This document shows, piece after piece, positions 37,040 to 49,120 of a DNA stretch of 64,000 nt. The notes under the pieces were generated by a model, which was not told where the DNA came from, did not search any database, and saw only the letters and a list, made by a program, of their open reading frames with translations. The stretch is from Steromphala cineraria. Lineage: Eukaryota; Mollusca; Gastropoda; Trochida; Trochidae. Position 1 is the stretch's first letter. Each line of letters begins with the position of its first letter. The stretch is taken from positions 55,568,082 to 55,632,081 of the forward strand of contig OU744735.1 in the NCBI GenBank assembly GCA_916613615.1, given 5' to 3'. Position numbers and translations under genes: made by a program.

Positions 37040-37180
37040 TTAAGATTCCCAGAGACACACTATCAATGCTATTTCAGAAATAGGGATTTGACCTTCATCT
37101 CATACTGCTATTAACACTAGAAACAGAATTTCTTTGTTGAGAACAAATCAACCTGAATCTTTCATAGTTGAGAACTCTAC
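37040..37180 (-). pseudogene. Diverged relic of propeller-gene exon 1
   Basis: Read downward from an ATG at about 37161, the sequence aligns with exon 1 of copies B and C: MKDSG then a stop in place of the sixth codon, then a hydrophobic stretch, 'EGQIPISEIAL' against 'ERQIIVSKIAL', and 'SKSVC' style residues. It is much more diverged than copy A, so it derives from an older duplication. The adjoining upstream sequence (37440-37560) also matches the gene's 5' flank. Confidence 0.7.
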
Positions 37181-37189
37181 AGTCTTATG

Positions 37190-38360
37190 TGGTTATGGCC
37201 TGTATATGAATATATTAAATAAGGTATTCTTAAGACATTTATGATAGAGTCAAAGTGATCTACTTTGAGATATTGACATATAAATGCACTAGTAATTATC
37301 ATCATATTCACAGCTTTCTTCCCTCTTCTAAGCACACATTTGTTTATTTTTGCAATTCCATCTGTAAAAAAAGTATAATTTTTTTTATTTTTTTTGGGTT
37401 AATTGTATTATAGTATTCGTTGGTGAAATGATATAAAATGCTCAACCCGAAGAAGTTTTCTTTTCTTGTGGGAAGTACTGTGTCACTCGTTTAATCTTCA
37501 ACAACATGCTTTTCTCGTGGGAACTGTACATTCCTCCACTATACTTTCTTAAGAGAGACAGATAAGAATATCTTATCATTACATACTTGATATTTAGCTG
37601 GTTTTGTCTTGATTTCACTTTCTTGAATTTTATCAATATTTTCGCACAAGACATGTTTACCATATTTTAACCAATATTCTTAAAACTATATACACGAGAA
37701 CCTTATAATGTCTTACCATCAGCCAAACTGAGAATATTAAACCAGTATTTTAAACATCTATTCTTTGAGTTAAAATAAAGTGGATATCTTCCACATTCTC
37801 CATAAACCACACAAATTGGAGTAGATATTCCACCACAGAAGAACCTTTCACATGCTAGATGATGAATTATTTCTAAACTTTCATATCTTTGATAATCCCT
37901 AAATCCGTTTGAAAGAAAAAGTTTTATTACATTTCATGTCTGAATTATATCAATTTCTGAGAATAGATATGTTCTGACTGGTTTTCGCATATGTACACTT
38001 CAATTTGTTCTTAACTGCAAATTAAAATGTTTTGCATTCATGGGCAATAGCAACAATCCCATCTTTAAAAACAAATCCAAAAAAATGTTATTTGGAAAGG
38101 TAATTTTGAAATGAATTGAAATTAAATCCCTGTACTTTGGTACCATTTCTGTTTACCATATTACTGATTTAAGAAACCTAAAGACATGAATTATCTCTTA
38201 AAAATTCATAAAAATCACTCTCGCGTTTTAGACGTTGTTGTTTTTTGTATCGTTTGGTGCACATAAGCTTTTGAATAAATTGTGGCAAATTAGAAGTTGT
38301 AGAAAGTCAGTGTATTGCAGAATACGTCAGCTGTTTGTTCTTTCCATCCGCTAACATGTT
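37190..38360. repeat. Duplicon J, copy J1 left part
   Basis: Collinear with 55560-56735 ('ttagaagttgtagaaagtca', 'cattcatgggcaatagcaac', 'aaataaagtggatatcttcc'). The part just after the relic exon matches the 5' flank of the propeller gene in diverged form. The minus-strand frames over it in both copies (37442-37663, 55586-56038) are flank sequence, not a separate gene. Confidence 0.85.
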
Positions 38361-38369
38361 GTTATGGGC

Positions 38370-38870
38370 CAGAATCGGAGATTCTGGGGTATATTGTTTT
38401 TGCCCTGTCTGTCAGTGTGTCTGTCACAAAAAATTTAACCTTGCTCATAACTGTTGATAAGTCCTTTCAGATGAGTTCATCTGTTTTTACCTTGTGACCC
38501 TGACCTTGGAGCAGCAATCATTTCTAGAAATCTTTAACCTTGACCATAACTTGTGATTGATATCTTACATGTGCATCATCTATCATGATACGACCTTTCA
38601 GATGCGATCATAATTTGTGTCTTAATGACGTTGACTTTTGTTCAGCAATCACTTCTCGAAAAGTTTAACCTTGGCAATAACTTGTGATTTGATAGAGATA
38701 TGTGCATCTATTATGATGACACCTTTCTGTTGAGGTCATAACTTTTGACCTTGACCTTGGCCTTGCAAGCGTTGTTTTGAAAACTTGTACCTTGTCCATA
38801 ACTTGTGGTAAAAAGAGACCTTTGATATATCAGAAATATTTCAAATATTACATTAACAATTTTCTTATAT
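38370..38870. repeat. Decayed tandem repeat, ~120-130 bp period
   Basis: Repeated words 'tttaaccttg', 'cataacttgtgat', 'acctttcagatg' and 'gaccttgaccttg' recur about four times with drift. This is a minisatellite style common in molluscs. It lies inside a 1.68 kb stretch (38360-40046) that has no counterpart in J2, where the flanks are joined at about 56736. Confidence 0.8.
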
Positions 38871-38954
38871 CCGAGGGCATCAGTGTTTAATAGTACATCT
38901 TGTTTTTTCTCTCTAATCTCTCCCTATCTAATTATACATGGATTTCTGGTTTTG

Positions 38955-39180
38955 ATTTAGCCTCCAAAATGGATACACCTGTGAAGATAAAGAGATTAAA
39001 GTGAATGTATGGTCATATAAGGATGCTTTGCATTACCTCTCCATGAATACATAATCACTGAATCCATAAGGATAGTCGATATCGTGTAGCTTATCCTGAA
39101 GATTTCCATTTAGATTGAGCAATGTTGACTCAACAAGACCATTTAATCCAGACATGAATATAGTGTCGCTGGTAGGGGGG
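38955..39180 (-). pseudogene. Possible exon of another propeller-type gene
   Basis: Downward from a CTACCAG acceptor near 39174 one frame reads DTIFMSGLNGLVESTLLNLN, GNLQDKL and YPYGFSDYVFME, ending AG|GTAATG at about 39046. A following TTCACAG (about 38975) leads in phase to CIHFGG and a stop. 'TLLNLNGNLQDKL' resembles 'RVFTLNGKVIDKL' of the intact propeller genes, so I read it as a blade-coding exon from a diverged relative. Only one or two exons are visible. Confidence 0.4.
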
Positions 39181-39649
39181 TTATTCAAGAAGGGTAAATG
39201 TGTGTATCTGATTATGGTTGCACAATCTATACAATGTTTGGTGTGTAAACTGAGAAGATTCCTAATATTATGATTTTACACAAATGGTGTCAGAGATTTA
39301 ACAGTATTTTTTAGTAAATGTATATGTATGTTTGTAGATTTTATCATTGTTTAAATTGGTATGTACTTTATGTTTATGTATAATGTAATCGTAAAGATAC
39401 ATCTTACATGTAAACATAATGTTAATGACTTGAATACTTCATCAAACAATTAGCAATAGCAAGGAACAAACTTGAGACTATGATTCCTATTTATATTAAT
39501 TGATATTTCTTTCGAATTACCCACCTACTAAAGAAATAATGTACTTAGCAAAAGACAATTTATTCGTTCAAAAGATTGAAAGTATTTTAGAGGGCGGTTC
39601 AAAGACTTTTTTTAATTGTCGAATTCTTTATACTTTTTTAAATGAGTGA

Positions 39650-40010
39650 ACTTGACAATCAATATCTTTTCAATGGGGAGACCAGTGCATACATTTCAAA
39701 ACTTGATTATATAGGATGATGTTTCCCTAAGGGAATCTCTATAGCATTTAATGCCCTGTTTCACAAACTATAGTAAACACAAGTGGACACCTCTTGGCAG
39801 TTTATTTGATAAGACATGTTTATCAAGGTTTTCAGAACCTCGAACCTTTGACTTATTTGCTTCAGGCATTTCTGGAAACAATTGAATTTAACAAGTGAAT
39901 CATTTCAAGTGGATGTTTAAAAAAAATCTACTCTAAATTCTTATCAACATTAACATTAAGTTAATGTATATTATTGTCTGATGATACAGATGAGTCTATT
40001 TTCTACTAAA
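39650..40010. repeat. L block inside the unit-3-specific stretch
   Basis: Shares the L landmarks ('caatatcttttcaatggg', 'aggatgatgtttccctaagg', 'cacctcttggcagttta', 'gataagacatgtttatcaag'). Diverged from the other copies by roughly 15-20% by eye. Confidence 0.75.
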
Positions 40011-40045
40011 ATCCTTTGAGTACTTCGTTTTACAGTGAAATATAT

Positions 40046-40440
40046 GAAACTATTGTTGATTCAAAGTGACGTAATGCTAATTCTATTCTTATTTTATACC
40101 TGAACTAATGACATAAACTGTCGACAAAAAAAAACTACAACATTAGCTGTATCCAATAACAAATATACGCTTATATGTTTAATTCACAAGTACATTTTTA
40201 TTTGAAATGCAAGGGATACCAATTTTCGTTTGAAACAAATCCCCTGTTTAATTATAATGTTGAAATAATTCATTGGCTTTCTTGATGTGTGTTCTTTATA
40301 CTAAACACATGTTGATAATATTATTTTGGCAGTGTCGCCTTGAAACAAAGGATTTCAATAGTTCATAATTTCACACAGAGATACTATTTTCAACATTGAC
40401 ATTGTTTGTTTCTTTCGATCTATTTAATTCATAGAAAAAT
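40046..40440. repeat. Duplicon J1 right part
   Basis: Collinear with 56740-57130 ('gtgacgtaatgctaattcta', 'acattagctgtatccaataa', 'gtgtcgccttgaaacaaagg'). No gene. Confidence 0.85.
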
Positions 40441-41089
40441 TGTTACTAGTTCTCGCACATTGAAATGGGTTTCCATTGTATGATAGTAGATGTGTCTGTC
40501 TGATGATTTCTATTTAGATACAGACATTTACGAGAAAGGCCTAGATTCCAAAATCGGAGATAGTCATTATGACAATGGTCTCAAATGTCAGAGGCTAACT
40601 GGCGAAGAAACTTAAAAATGCATCAGTTAAAGACTACTGTTCATGATAAATTATCTGAGTCAAGTTGAATTGAAATTTGTATTCTCATAAATCAAGTTAA
40701 ACACCAGTCTGAAGGATTTTTACAAGGTAAAATGTTTGACCCTTATTTGCACAAGAGCATCTGTCAATCATGTTATTCTTAATTTTGTTGATTATTTCAG
40801 TTTCCATATATCTATCCCATTCTCTATCCATATCATTATGCTTGTAACGGTACAAGCAGTTGTAACGAAACATTATGTACTAAGAATAATCCTTATTAGA
40901 CTCTTAACTGGTCAGAAATATTGTTATATTGCTATAGTTACTGATGCTTGCAGCACATTTTTTTCACAGAAATTCGTTGAAATGCACCAAAACTTTTCAC
41001 AATCCATGTAAAGTAGACAGATGAAAATTATAACAAAGACACTGTTTTATCAACAAATGTTGTAAATATCGTGTACGATGTTAGAACGT
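40441..41089. other. Unit-3-specific stretch
   Basis: No paralog in the window apart from the last ~70 bp, which resemble 13900-13980. The 91-residue open frame at 40736-41011 has no support. Confidence 0.4.
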
Positions 41090-43170
41090 GGCAATTGATA
41101 TTTTTTTCATTGAAGAGGCAAGTGCATACAACTGAAAATCTAATTATATAGGATGATGTTTTCCTACAGCATTTAATTCCAGCTGCTATATGTTTCACAA
41201 AGCATAATTAACATGGATGAATACCTCTTGGCAGTATATCTAATTAAGCATGTTTATCAAGATTTTCAGAACTTCCAACCCGGGACCATATTGCCGCAAG
41301 CATTTCTTGAACAATTGAATTTTCCAAGTGAATCATTTCAAGGGGATACCAAGGAGTCTACGTGTGCAAACAGGGACTACTCACCTTTATCTTATGCTAT
41401 CTCAAATTTTATGGGATTGAGTTTGTGGTTAGACCCGGAGATGGAGCGTTACGGTTGCCGTACCCTTTGCTACCCTGCACTTTCTCGTTATGTCAAGTTT
41501 GTGCTTTGAACATATTGTTTACATTGCCTTACTTAGATTGTCCTTTTGGCAAATAGCAAAAAGTGTTATTAGGGGTGTGATATGTCAGTGTATCAAATAC
41601 AAATATTTCCATTGCATAATCATGTGTATAGTAATCAGCAATAAATTCGTTGATATTTTGATAAAGTTTTTAGTAAAACTTTATAAAGCAACTTATAATC
41701 CACCATTTAATCCATTGCCCCATAGCTAAGTTACTTTAAAAGCTTGCTTAAGTCCATCAGATTGTGTTTTCACCTCCTGACAGTAAATCTGTACAGACCT
41801 GGTGAAATGAAAGTTCTATCAATTTATTTCCTGCAAGAACTTTGAAGACAAAGTGTTATGAACTCTTAGACAAAAATTTACAACATACACATATATTCCT
41901 AAAACAAATCTTTTTAACCTTAAGTCTTGTTTATGTTCATAGCCTCTGTATATATTTCATTTGCTGAATTCGTGTCTTAAGGTGAATCGGCTTAACAGAT
42001 GCAATTTAAGTATTGTGTTTTTTTATCGAAATCGGCTCCCAATCACTTAGAGTCAGTGCCAGCTCTTCGACTAAGCTTAAAAATGTTAGAGGATCTTCAT
42101 CAGCTATGACTTAATCACATACTATGCAGTTATAAAATGTACTTGTACTTACAGGTATGCTTTTATTCAAAATAACATTTATATGTGATATATGATAATA
42201 TATTCTTTTTTTCATGAGACATACTTTCTCCAATAGAAATTAAAAATCACAAATTGACTGAATCAAAAAGTCGACATGTAGAATGAAATAAACGTTTTCT
42301 TCTTCACACTGTTTTGTGTACTGACAACTGCACTTCTTTAAGGAGAAGTGGATAAACAACATCTCTTATCATACCAATATGAGCTTTCGCTTGCCCCACA
42401 ACTCACCTAAGTTTAATATGTCAGAAATGTGAAAACAAAATCCAAAAATTGAAAACCAAAATATGAGATGTACACTCATATGATGCCTAAAAGCCAAGTG
42501 TGCAATTTCAATTAAATTCATTCAATGGGTTTTTAGAAGAGGTGGATAAACAACACCCCCATCACACTACTATGAGCTTTCATTTGCACAAAATCACCCA
42601 AGTTCAACATGATAAAAATTTGACAAAAAAATTGAAAATTGAAAAACAAAATATGACATGCACACCCTTAGGATGCCTATAAGCCACGTGTGCAATTTCA
42701 ATTAAATCTGTTGAACGGTTTTTGAGGAGAAGTGGATAAACGTAACCTGTATAGAGTAGTTTCGTATGTACGGACGTACGGACAACCGAGAGTAATCCAA
42801 TATGCCCCTGCCATAATATATTGCGGCGGTATAAAATAATTTAGTCTCTATTGATTTTGAAGTAAATAAGTTATATCTTTTAAATGTCAAGTGAATTGTT
42901 CGCTTCAAATTTAATTTATTACAATGTAATCTTTTTTCAGTTCTTCTTAACCAATAAACTTAAATCCCTTTGAGTAAAAAGTTTCTGTTGCAAAGTTCGA
43001 AGGATTATAGGGGATAAGTTCCTCTAAAGATTTTATTTTCCAGTACAATCTGCTCGGGGAAATAAATCTTCGGATCTTTATCACCAGTGTGAACTGCTCT
43101 GGGACGTGAAGTGTTTATATAATAATCTAAAGTATTTTACATTAGGATGGCTGAAATGTCTTATAAAAAT
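41090..43170. repeat. Duplicon X'', rearranged partial X
   Basis: Left end is an L block (41090-41370). From about 41695 it follows the second half of X ('cagacctg(g/c)tgaaatg', 'cacatatattcctaaaac', 'ctcccaatcacttagagtcagtgcc'). Unlike the other X copies it carries the 42341-42770 tandem repeat and lacks several kb. It ends near 'ttaggatggct' at 43145. No gene. Confidence 0.75.
42341..42820. repeat. Tandem repeat, ~190 bp period
   Basis: Units share 'agaagtggataaac' at 42345, 42539 and 42729, then 'atgagcttt', 'aagtttaa(t/c)atg' and 'gtgtgcaatttcaattaaat'. The last unit runs into 'gtacggacgtacggac' and 'atatgcccctgcc', a combination I know from many molluscan repeats. Not coding. Confidence 0.85.
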
Positions 43171-43720
43171 ATTCTTTGTAAGTCTGAAGTAATATTTGGT
43201 TATGAAATACTCTTACTTCTTTGCTGATACATTATTTAGAAAACGGTTCATCACACGTTCGACTACCTCCTAGTGTACCGCTTCCAAATTTCAGGCATTA
43301 ATATGTGTCCCATTTCCGGAGATATAATCATTTGGACAAGCACCACTTCAGTACTTTGTCATTTAAAACACGAACATGAGTGACAGCACATATGTATATC
43401 GTTAATTTTTTCGTTTTACTTAGTTCGACATTCATCACTCATTTTAGACCAACCAGACAGTAAAGAATAATCGAGCTATTTCTTCTCAATAATCAAAAAT
43501 CTTAAAATGACATTTTTCAATCAAATATAATCTGTCATGCCACGAAGAGCATTAAATAGGATTTTGGTTATATACATAAACAAAAAGGTTAAGCGCCCCC
43601 ACACTTATTGAAAACAAACGTTATCTGATAAAGGATAGGACAATATGGTAGTAGAGATTGTTGAATCATATAAAAAAAATTTTTTCGCAGTTTAGGGGTG
43701 AACATTTCATTCAGATATAT
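43171..43720. other. Unique stretch left of the ACGTCG element
   Basis: No gene, RNA or paralogous repeat recognised. It is slightly less AT-rich than its surroundings. Confidence 0.4.
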
Positions 43721-44748
43721 ATCCCAGCAGGCACACGACGTCGAATCGACGTTGGATTATAGTTGAGATGTGATCGCGACGTCGTTCAACTTAAAAATGA
43801 CGTTGTTTCAACGTCAGTAATTTCGACGTCGAGAAAGACAACGTTGCTTCGACGTTGTTAATTTCGACGTTGATTCAACAACGTTGTTACAACGTCGGTC
43901 ATTTCGACGTCGATAACAACGACGTTGCCCCGGCGTCGGTAATTTCGACGTTGACTGAACAACGTTGTTTCAACGTCGGTTATTTCGGTTAAGGTGGCGT
44001 TGTTTCGACGTCGAGAAAATAAAGATACACATCGTTGCTATTACCGAGGTCTTTGTATTTGAGATTTATGTTGATAAATGACCTTACGTTGTTCCGATTT
44101 TACAACCTACGAATTATATCAGATGAAAACACGTCTGTCTCTTGTGAAACTAAAAAATTTCGTTTGTTAGTTGATCATTCATTAAAAACGCGAATAATTC
44201 TCTGTTAAAATTGTGTGATATTCGCCTTAAAAATTGTAAAGAGCGCCCCGTTATGGAAGCACTAACTAAATAACTGTTAGTAACAACTAACAGATTTCGC
44301 GACAAGAAAGGCATTTTTTCTAGGATATCGTATAGAAAATTCTTTCTGTAGAGTCTAGAGTTGTTTTCCTTTATTTAGTTTAGTCTTTCCATTCCTTTTA
44401 TAATTAAGCTTTTTCGAATTATCAATACAATGTATAGAAATGAAATCAGTCAAAAAAGTACACTTTAAAAGTCATTTTCAAATATACATAAATTTAGTTA
44501 AAACAGTCATTAATCTATCAATGAATAAATGAATAAATATATCGTTTTAAAAGCATTGTTTCATGAATAGGCTAGCACTTGAAAATTCACGAACAAATTC
44601 GTGAGCACTTTATTCATTAACAATATTTGCCGATAATTTGTTTCCCTAAACGGCGTATGCATTGAAAAAAAGTCATTTTTCTTATTTTTCCGAAGTTACT
44701 TTGTTCGCCAACAAGCATACCACATTTCCGCGCCAGCACAAATGCTGA

Positions 44749-44776
44749 TGACGTCATAGTTTCAACTATTACGTCA
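44749..44776 (+). promoter_or_regulatory. Paired CRE-like sites
   Basis: A perfect palindromic cAMP-response element, TGACGTCA (44749-44756), is followed 12 bp later by a half-type TTACGTCA (44769-44776). They lie 120-150 bp upstream of the splice donor of the candidate gene in this element. Such sites bind CREB/ATF factors. Activity here is inferred from position only. Confidence 0.45.
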
Positions 44777-44893
44777 CAATCTTAGTACTTTCGTCGCCAT
44801 GTTTGTCGGTCGATGTAAGGGGAAATCAACGTTCTGTTAGATCTTATATCGGATCACGATTCGGGTACACTGACATCGCTCTACTATTTTCAA

Positions 44894-47033
44894 ATGGTAA
44901 GTATTTTCCTTCTTCTATTAACAAACTTTCCATCATTGAGTTTCAGTAGTCATTCCAATACTGAACTTGAAGTTATCACACTAGACACGTCAAAATTTGA
45001 ACGCATCTCGTTGACTTCTGTAGGCCTAGGCAAATGACTAGGCCTAGTACTAGGACTAGGTAGATCTAGTACGATTTATATATTATTATAGCTATTATTT
45101 GAAAAATAGCATGTGTTTAATTAGTTAAGTGAGTCACAATGATAAAAGAAAGTCATAGGTTTCAAAACTTCTGCTGTCATTCAACTTGTGTCCGCAACAT
45201 TGTTGAACTCCGTACAGTGTTGTGGGATAGCATAAAGTGCTTGATATCGTAAACGGTGTTGCACGGAGCTCGTAAAGTATTCGATCAGCTGTTTAGGAGT
45301 TCATTTGGTTCAGAGCGTTCACTGTACAGTTCCGTTGTTGTTTTTGATTGATAATTGTCTTACTCAGAGCATCAGCTTAAATGAAACAGTAGTTGAGTTG
45401 TTATCATTGAGTGCCTCTGGCAATAAGAGAATCATACTCCGAGTTGTCCCATATGGCATATTATTTTTGTAGGAAAAAGATCATGAAAAAGGTTGTGTTC
45501 AAACCGGGTAGATTAGCAATCATCTCAGTTTAAAATTATATACTATTCATCAATTAGGCCTATTTGAATGACTAAGTCACTTGAACTATGATCACGTCAT
45601 AGAAAGATATGGCTACTTAAGTTTAATAAGTTAGGGTTGTTGTAATGGTGTTGTTCCGCATTGCGTCTCATTAATGAAATCAAATATCCACATTGCATAC
45701 TATTTGCATATTTATACATGTACATGTAGGCCTATAGATGTAATTGGTATTCAATAATAATAACTGAAATATTATTTGCCAAAAGTAGAAATTATACGCC
45801 CGTATTTAAGAACAGAAGGGGTCCAGTTATATAAACTTGATTTTATTTTGATTGTTAACTTTATTAATTTTTTTATCAGACTAATCATATAATTATGTTC
45901 AAGTATGACGGAATGATGGCATACCACACATTTTTTTCTGAACTGTTGATGGATGAAATTCGTTTTCAATTGTTTATTTCCCTGCAAAACACAATATTAC
46001 CAGTGACCATCTAATATTTTAATGCATGACAGTTAGTATAACTATAGGAATAAGATTGATATCAACTCACTTAAAGGGGCAGTAGCACGTTTTTTGATAA
46101 TTTTATATTTTAAAATTTTCACTGATATTTGTAAGTTAATGCTAAATGTAGTATTTTGATAGTGTTATAAATCTCATTACATAAGCCAATCGGCCATAAT
46201 CAGAGGACAAAGTATGAAGATTCACATAAATCCATTGGCGGCCATTTTTGTGTGAACACCTTTAATTCATTTTCTGTAAGAATAAGGAATCGTATGGCTA
46301 AACTTTACATTATATATTTGAATTATTACTGCTCCATTTAGTTTAAACACATTGTCTTTCAATTGGAACCATTAATTTTCATTTTCCTGACATCACCTTA
46401 TATTCCCCCTAAAAACGTGCTACTGCCCCTTTAAGCTTGAACCTACATGTACGATTCATTGTATAATCATAATGTGTATATACAAATTAATTTTAAGGCA
46501 AATTCCTCACTGACACCTTTTCACTTCCATTACAGTTATGTTTGAGGGAATCCACGAATCAAGAAGTGTTTTAAAGAAATGTGTTAGGAAGATATCGTTT
46601 ACATTTGAATATAATACATGAATATTATAAACTTTTCTCAGAGTCTGCCGATTGAGAGGGAGGAGAGAGCTGGAGACTGGCGAAGCAGAGAAGATACATG
46701 CACGTGCTTCTGGGAGTTGATCTGTCAAACTACCCTCAGGTATATATAGTGTATACTGTTGTTACTGTTCGACATTCATTTCATTTTTATTTTACCATTT
46801 TCAAATGTTAAATAAGTTAACAATTAAACAATAAATCAGTTACAATGCACACAAAAGTCATTCAAGGCAGGGTTCATAAGAACAGAACAAGTTATTAGCA
46901 CATGGGATCGACATATACAATTCATGTGATTGATTTTTCACTTCATTTACATCTGTTTTTTATCTTTCTTTTGTACAGAACTTTGCTGATGGCCAACGCT
47001 ATGAAGAAACATATACAAGAATACATGATATGA
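44894..47033 (+). CDS. Candidate small spliced gene inside the element
   Basis: An ATG (44894-44896) sits directly before a strong donor, ATG|GTAAGT. A candidate exon 2 at 46642-46739 lies between CTTTTCTCAG and CAG|GTATAT. A candidate exon 3 starts at 46979 after CTTTTGTACAG. Spliced together they keep one frame: MSLPIEREERAGDW at the start, TCTCFWELICQTTL across the middle, MANAMKKHIQEYMI at the end and TGA at 47031-47033, about 51 residues. AATAAA follows at 47063-47068. I recognise no domain. It may be a remnant of the element's own gene, a captured host fragment, or a non-coding transcript whose frame is chance. The unrelated MITE at 46075 lies in intron 1. Confidence 0.3.
46075..46430. 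mobile_element. TTAA-flanked MITE, copy 2
   Basis: 356 bp, same inverted ends as copy 1, flanked by TTAA at 46071-46074 and 46431-46434, same orientation as copy 1. Inserted inside the ACGTCG element. Confidence 0.88.
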
Positions 47034-47578
47034 CGGCTTTTCATAGAAATGTATAAAAGATTAATAAACAATTATGTAAACATTATCTCGGTTTGTTTTT
47101 GACTTGTTAATTTGTTGGTTAAATTGATACAGCTATTCCCGACGATATACCAAATATTTCATGATACGATCCCGGTCTCTATGATTATCTGCCTGCAGTG
47201 TTATATACATTGAAAAACGTCTCTCATCATACCTATTCAGCATCATTAGAAATGGGATTAACTTTTTACCAACGTTGAAGCAACATCGTATCAACGTTGT
47301 ATCAATGTTAAAGCCATGTTGTATCGACGTTGATGTCGCGTTATAAATACGTCAATAAAACGTCGTTTCAACGTTGATACAATATCGTATATACGTCGAG
47401 ACAACGTTATACCAACGTTGTTGCGACGTCGTATCTATTAACGTCATTTCTACGTCGAAACAACGTCCGATTTCGACGTCGCGGCAAATTTCAAATCCAA
47501 TCAAAATTCGACGTCAATTCAACGTTGATAAACGACGTTGTTTCAACGTTGGTTCAACGTTAAAATGCCTGCTGGGAT

Positions 47579-48449
47579 TGCATCTTTTGGATATTCACAT
47601 TTATAAAATTGTGGTATTTCTATGTCAAGAAACAAGTTACATTATCCTGAAAAATGAAATGGTAATTGGAGTTGTAATACTGGTAATTTAATTTTTTCAA
47701 GCCAACTTGTCTAACTTATGTATTAGCTTTAAATAAAAAAAAGTCACTAGTAACCCCAAAACTAATCTTCTGGAAAGATATATATTCAATAATATGACCT
47801 AATAACAACATTTTCTCGTTGAGAAGTGTTTACTTAACGGATTGATCTCACAAGATTCCCAACTGTATTCTAAAATGGTATGATTAAAGTCAATTTGTCA
47901 ATAATTGACCATAACTGTTTCAATTAGGTACCTCATTTCAACAACAAGTGACTTCCTTATTCTGCAAGAAAAAACATGTCTCGATGAGTCAAAGTCAAGT
48001 TGGTTGTTTTTGATATATGAAGCCCAATGTTTTCTCTGTAGTGTTGGTGCTGAAGTCGTACCTATTTGTTGGCGAAAAATCAGTACTATTACAAATTCAG
48101 TCGTAATTTTATAACTCGTCAATTTTGGCGATTTTTCTTTACATAATATCTTAATTAATTGTGCCTGGAATGTTACAAAGTTTTAACCTTCTGCAGCTCT
48201 ACGTTCAACGTTTCTGTTTACTGCACATTTCAACCTGCCTTTGTATATCTTCTCAAGCTTTAAATAAGTTCTTTTAGCTAACGCGTTTTCAAGTAATTAT
48301 CTCCATTTTGTAGAATGTTTTCTCTAAGATTCTAGAATTTCCAAATGAAACATTGTGTAAATGAATAAACGGTCTAAGATAAGTAGAAACAAACATCGAA
48401 GGTGTAGGTAAAGGCCAATGTAACCGAATAACGTATCGAGAATCAACGA
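47579..48449. other. Unique stretch right of the ACGTCG element
   Basis: No paralog and no supportable gene. The overlapping frames at 47898-48122 on both strands have no domain signal. Confidence 0.4.
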
Positions 48450-49120
48450 ATAAAGAATAGAATATTTTGTTCAAAAATTCATTTTAGTTATATGTATAAG
48501 TGTTTTATATGAGATAAACATATGATTACAGAAAACTATTCATCTTTCCACTTCCTTCAAGCTACAATGGCAAATTACAGGTCATCTTTTAGGGTATGAG
48601 AAATAGTTTTGGAACTAAATTGGAACTAAATATGGACAAGAAGTACTTGTGGTTTAAATGAACAGGGGTTAACAATTTTTCATGGCTTATTCTACAATAT
48701 ATTGAGGCAAAACAAAAGCATTCTCATCTCATAAATATTTATTCCACTCTTTCGTCAAACCACGATCAGGATTTTACATCATTAAATCAAATACATCATC
48801 AAATACTTTCAACAACAGCACGAACTGAAAGACTGACTCCTTTAACTTAGTTACGACAGTCCTAACATTCAAGAACATTATGATTGTAAAACTGATACAC
48901 AGAACGCTCTACTCACAATGATCTAGATTGAATTCTTTAGGATTCTGAAAGTTATCTGTCTATATAATTACTTTCCAAATAAATCAAAAGTCCCTATCAT
49001 GTGGACATGTTAAGGTACCTATGCAATGTCAAATATTATTACAAATGTTGAGGTGTATATCATCATGACCATGTGGATATTAGAAGTGATGGATTTGTCT
49101 TAATCACGGTATCAGAATAA

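Larger units (their letters stand above)
43721..47578. mobile_element. 3.86 kb DNA element with ACGTCG subterminal arrays
   Basis: The ends are inverted repeats ATCCCAGCAGGCA (left, 43721) and its complement TGCCTGCTGGGAT (right, to 47578). Directly inside each end lies ~300 bp densely packed with ACGTCG, AACGTTG and CGACGT words in both orientations (43730-44015 and 47262-47560), far above what the AT-rich surroundings would give. Dispersed elements with CCCAGCAGGCA ends and such arrays occur in many animal genomes, but I cannot assign a superfamily with confidence. No clear target duplication is visible beyond a shared AT. No long transposase frame is present. The interior holds a candidate small gene and a younger TTAA MITE. 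Confidence 0.75.

Noticed and set aside
43723..44015. CRISPR-like array
   Set aside because: The repeats are short, overlapping, in both orientations and without fixed-length spacers. The context is eukaryotic and the array is a transposon end.
47374..47691. 105-residue plus-strand frame
   Set aside because: It is produced by the ACGTCG array and continues past the transposon end. Its repetitive residues reflect the DNA repeat.
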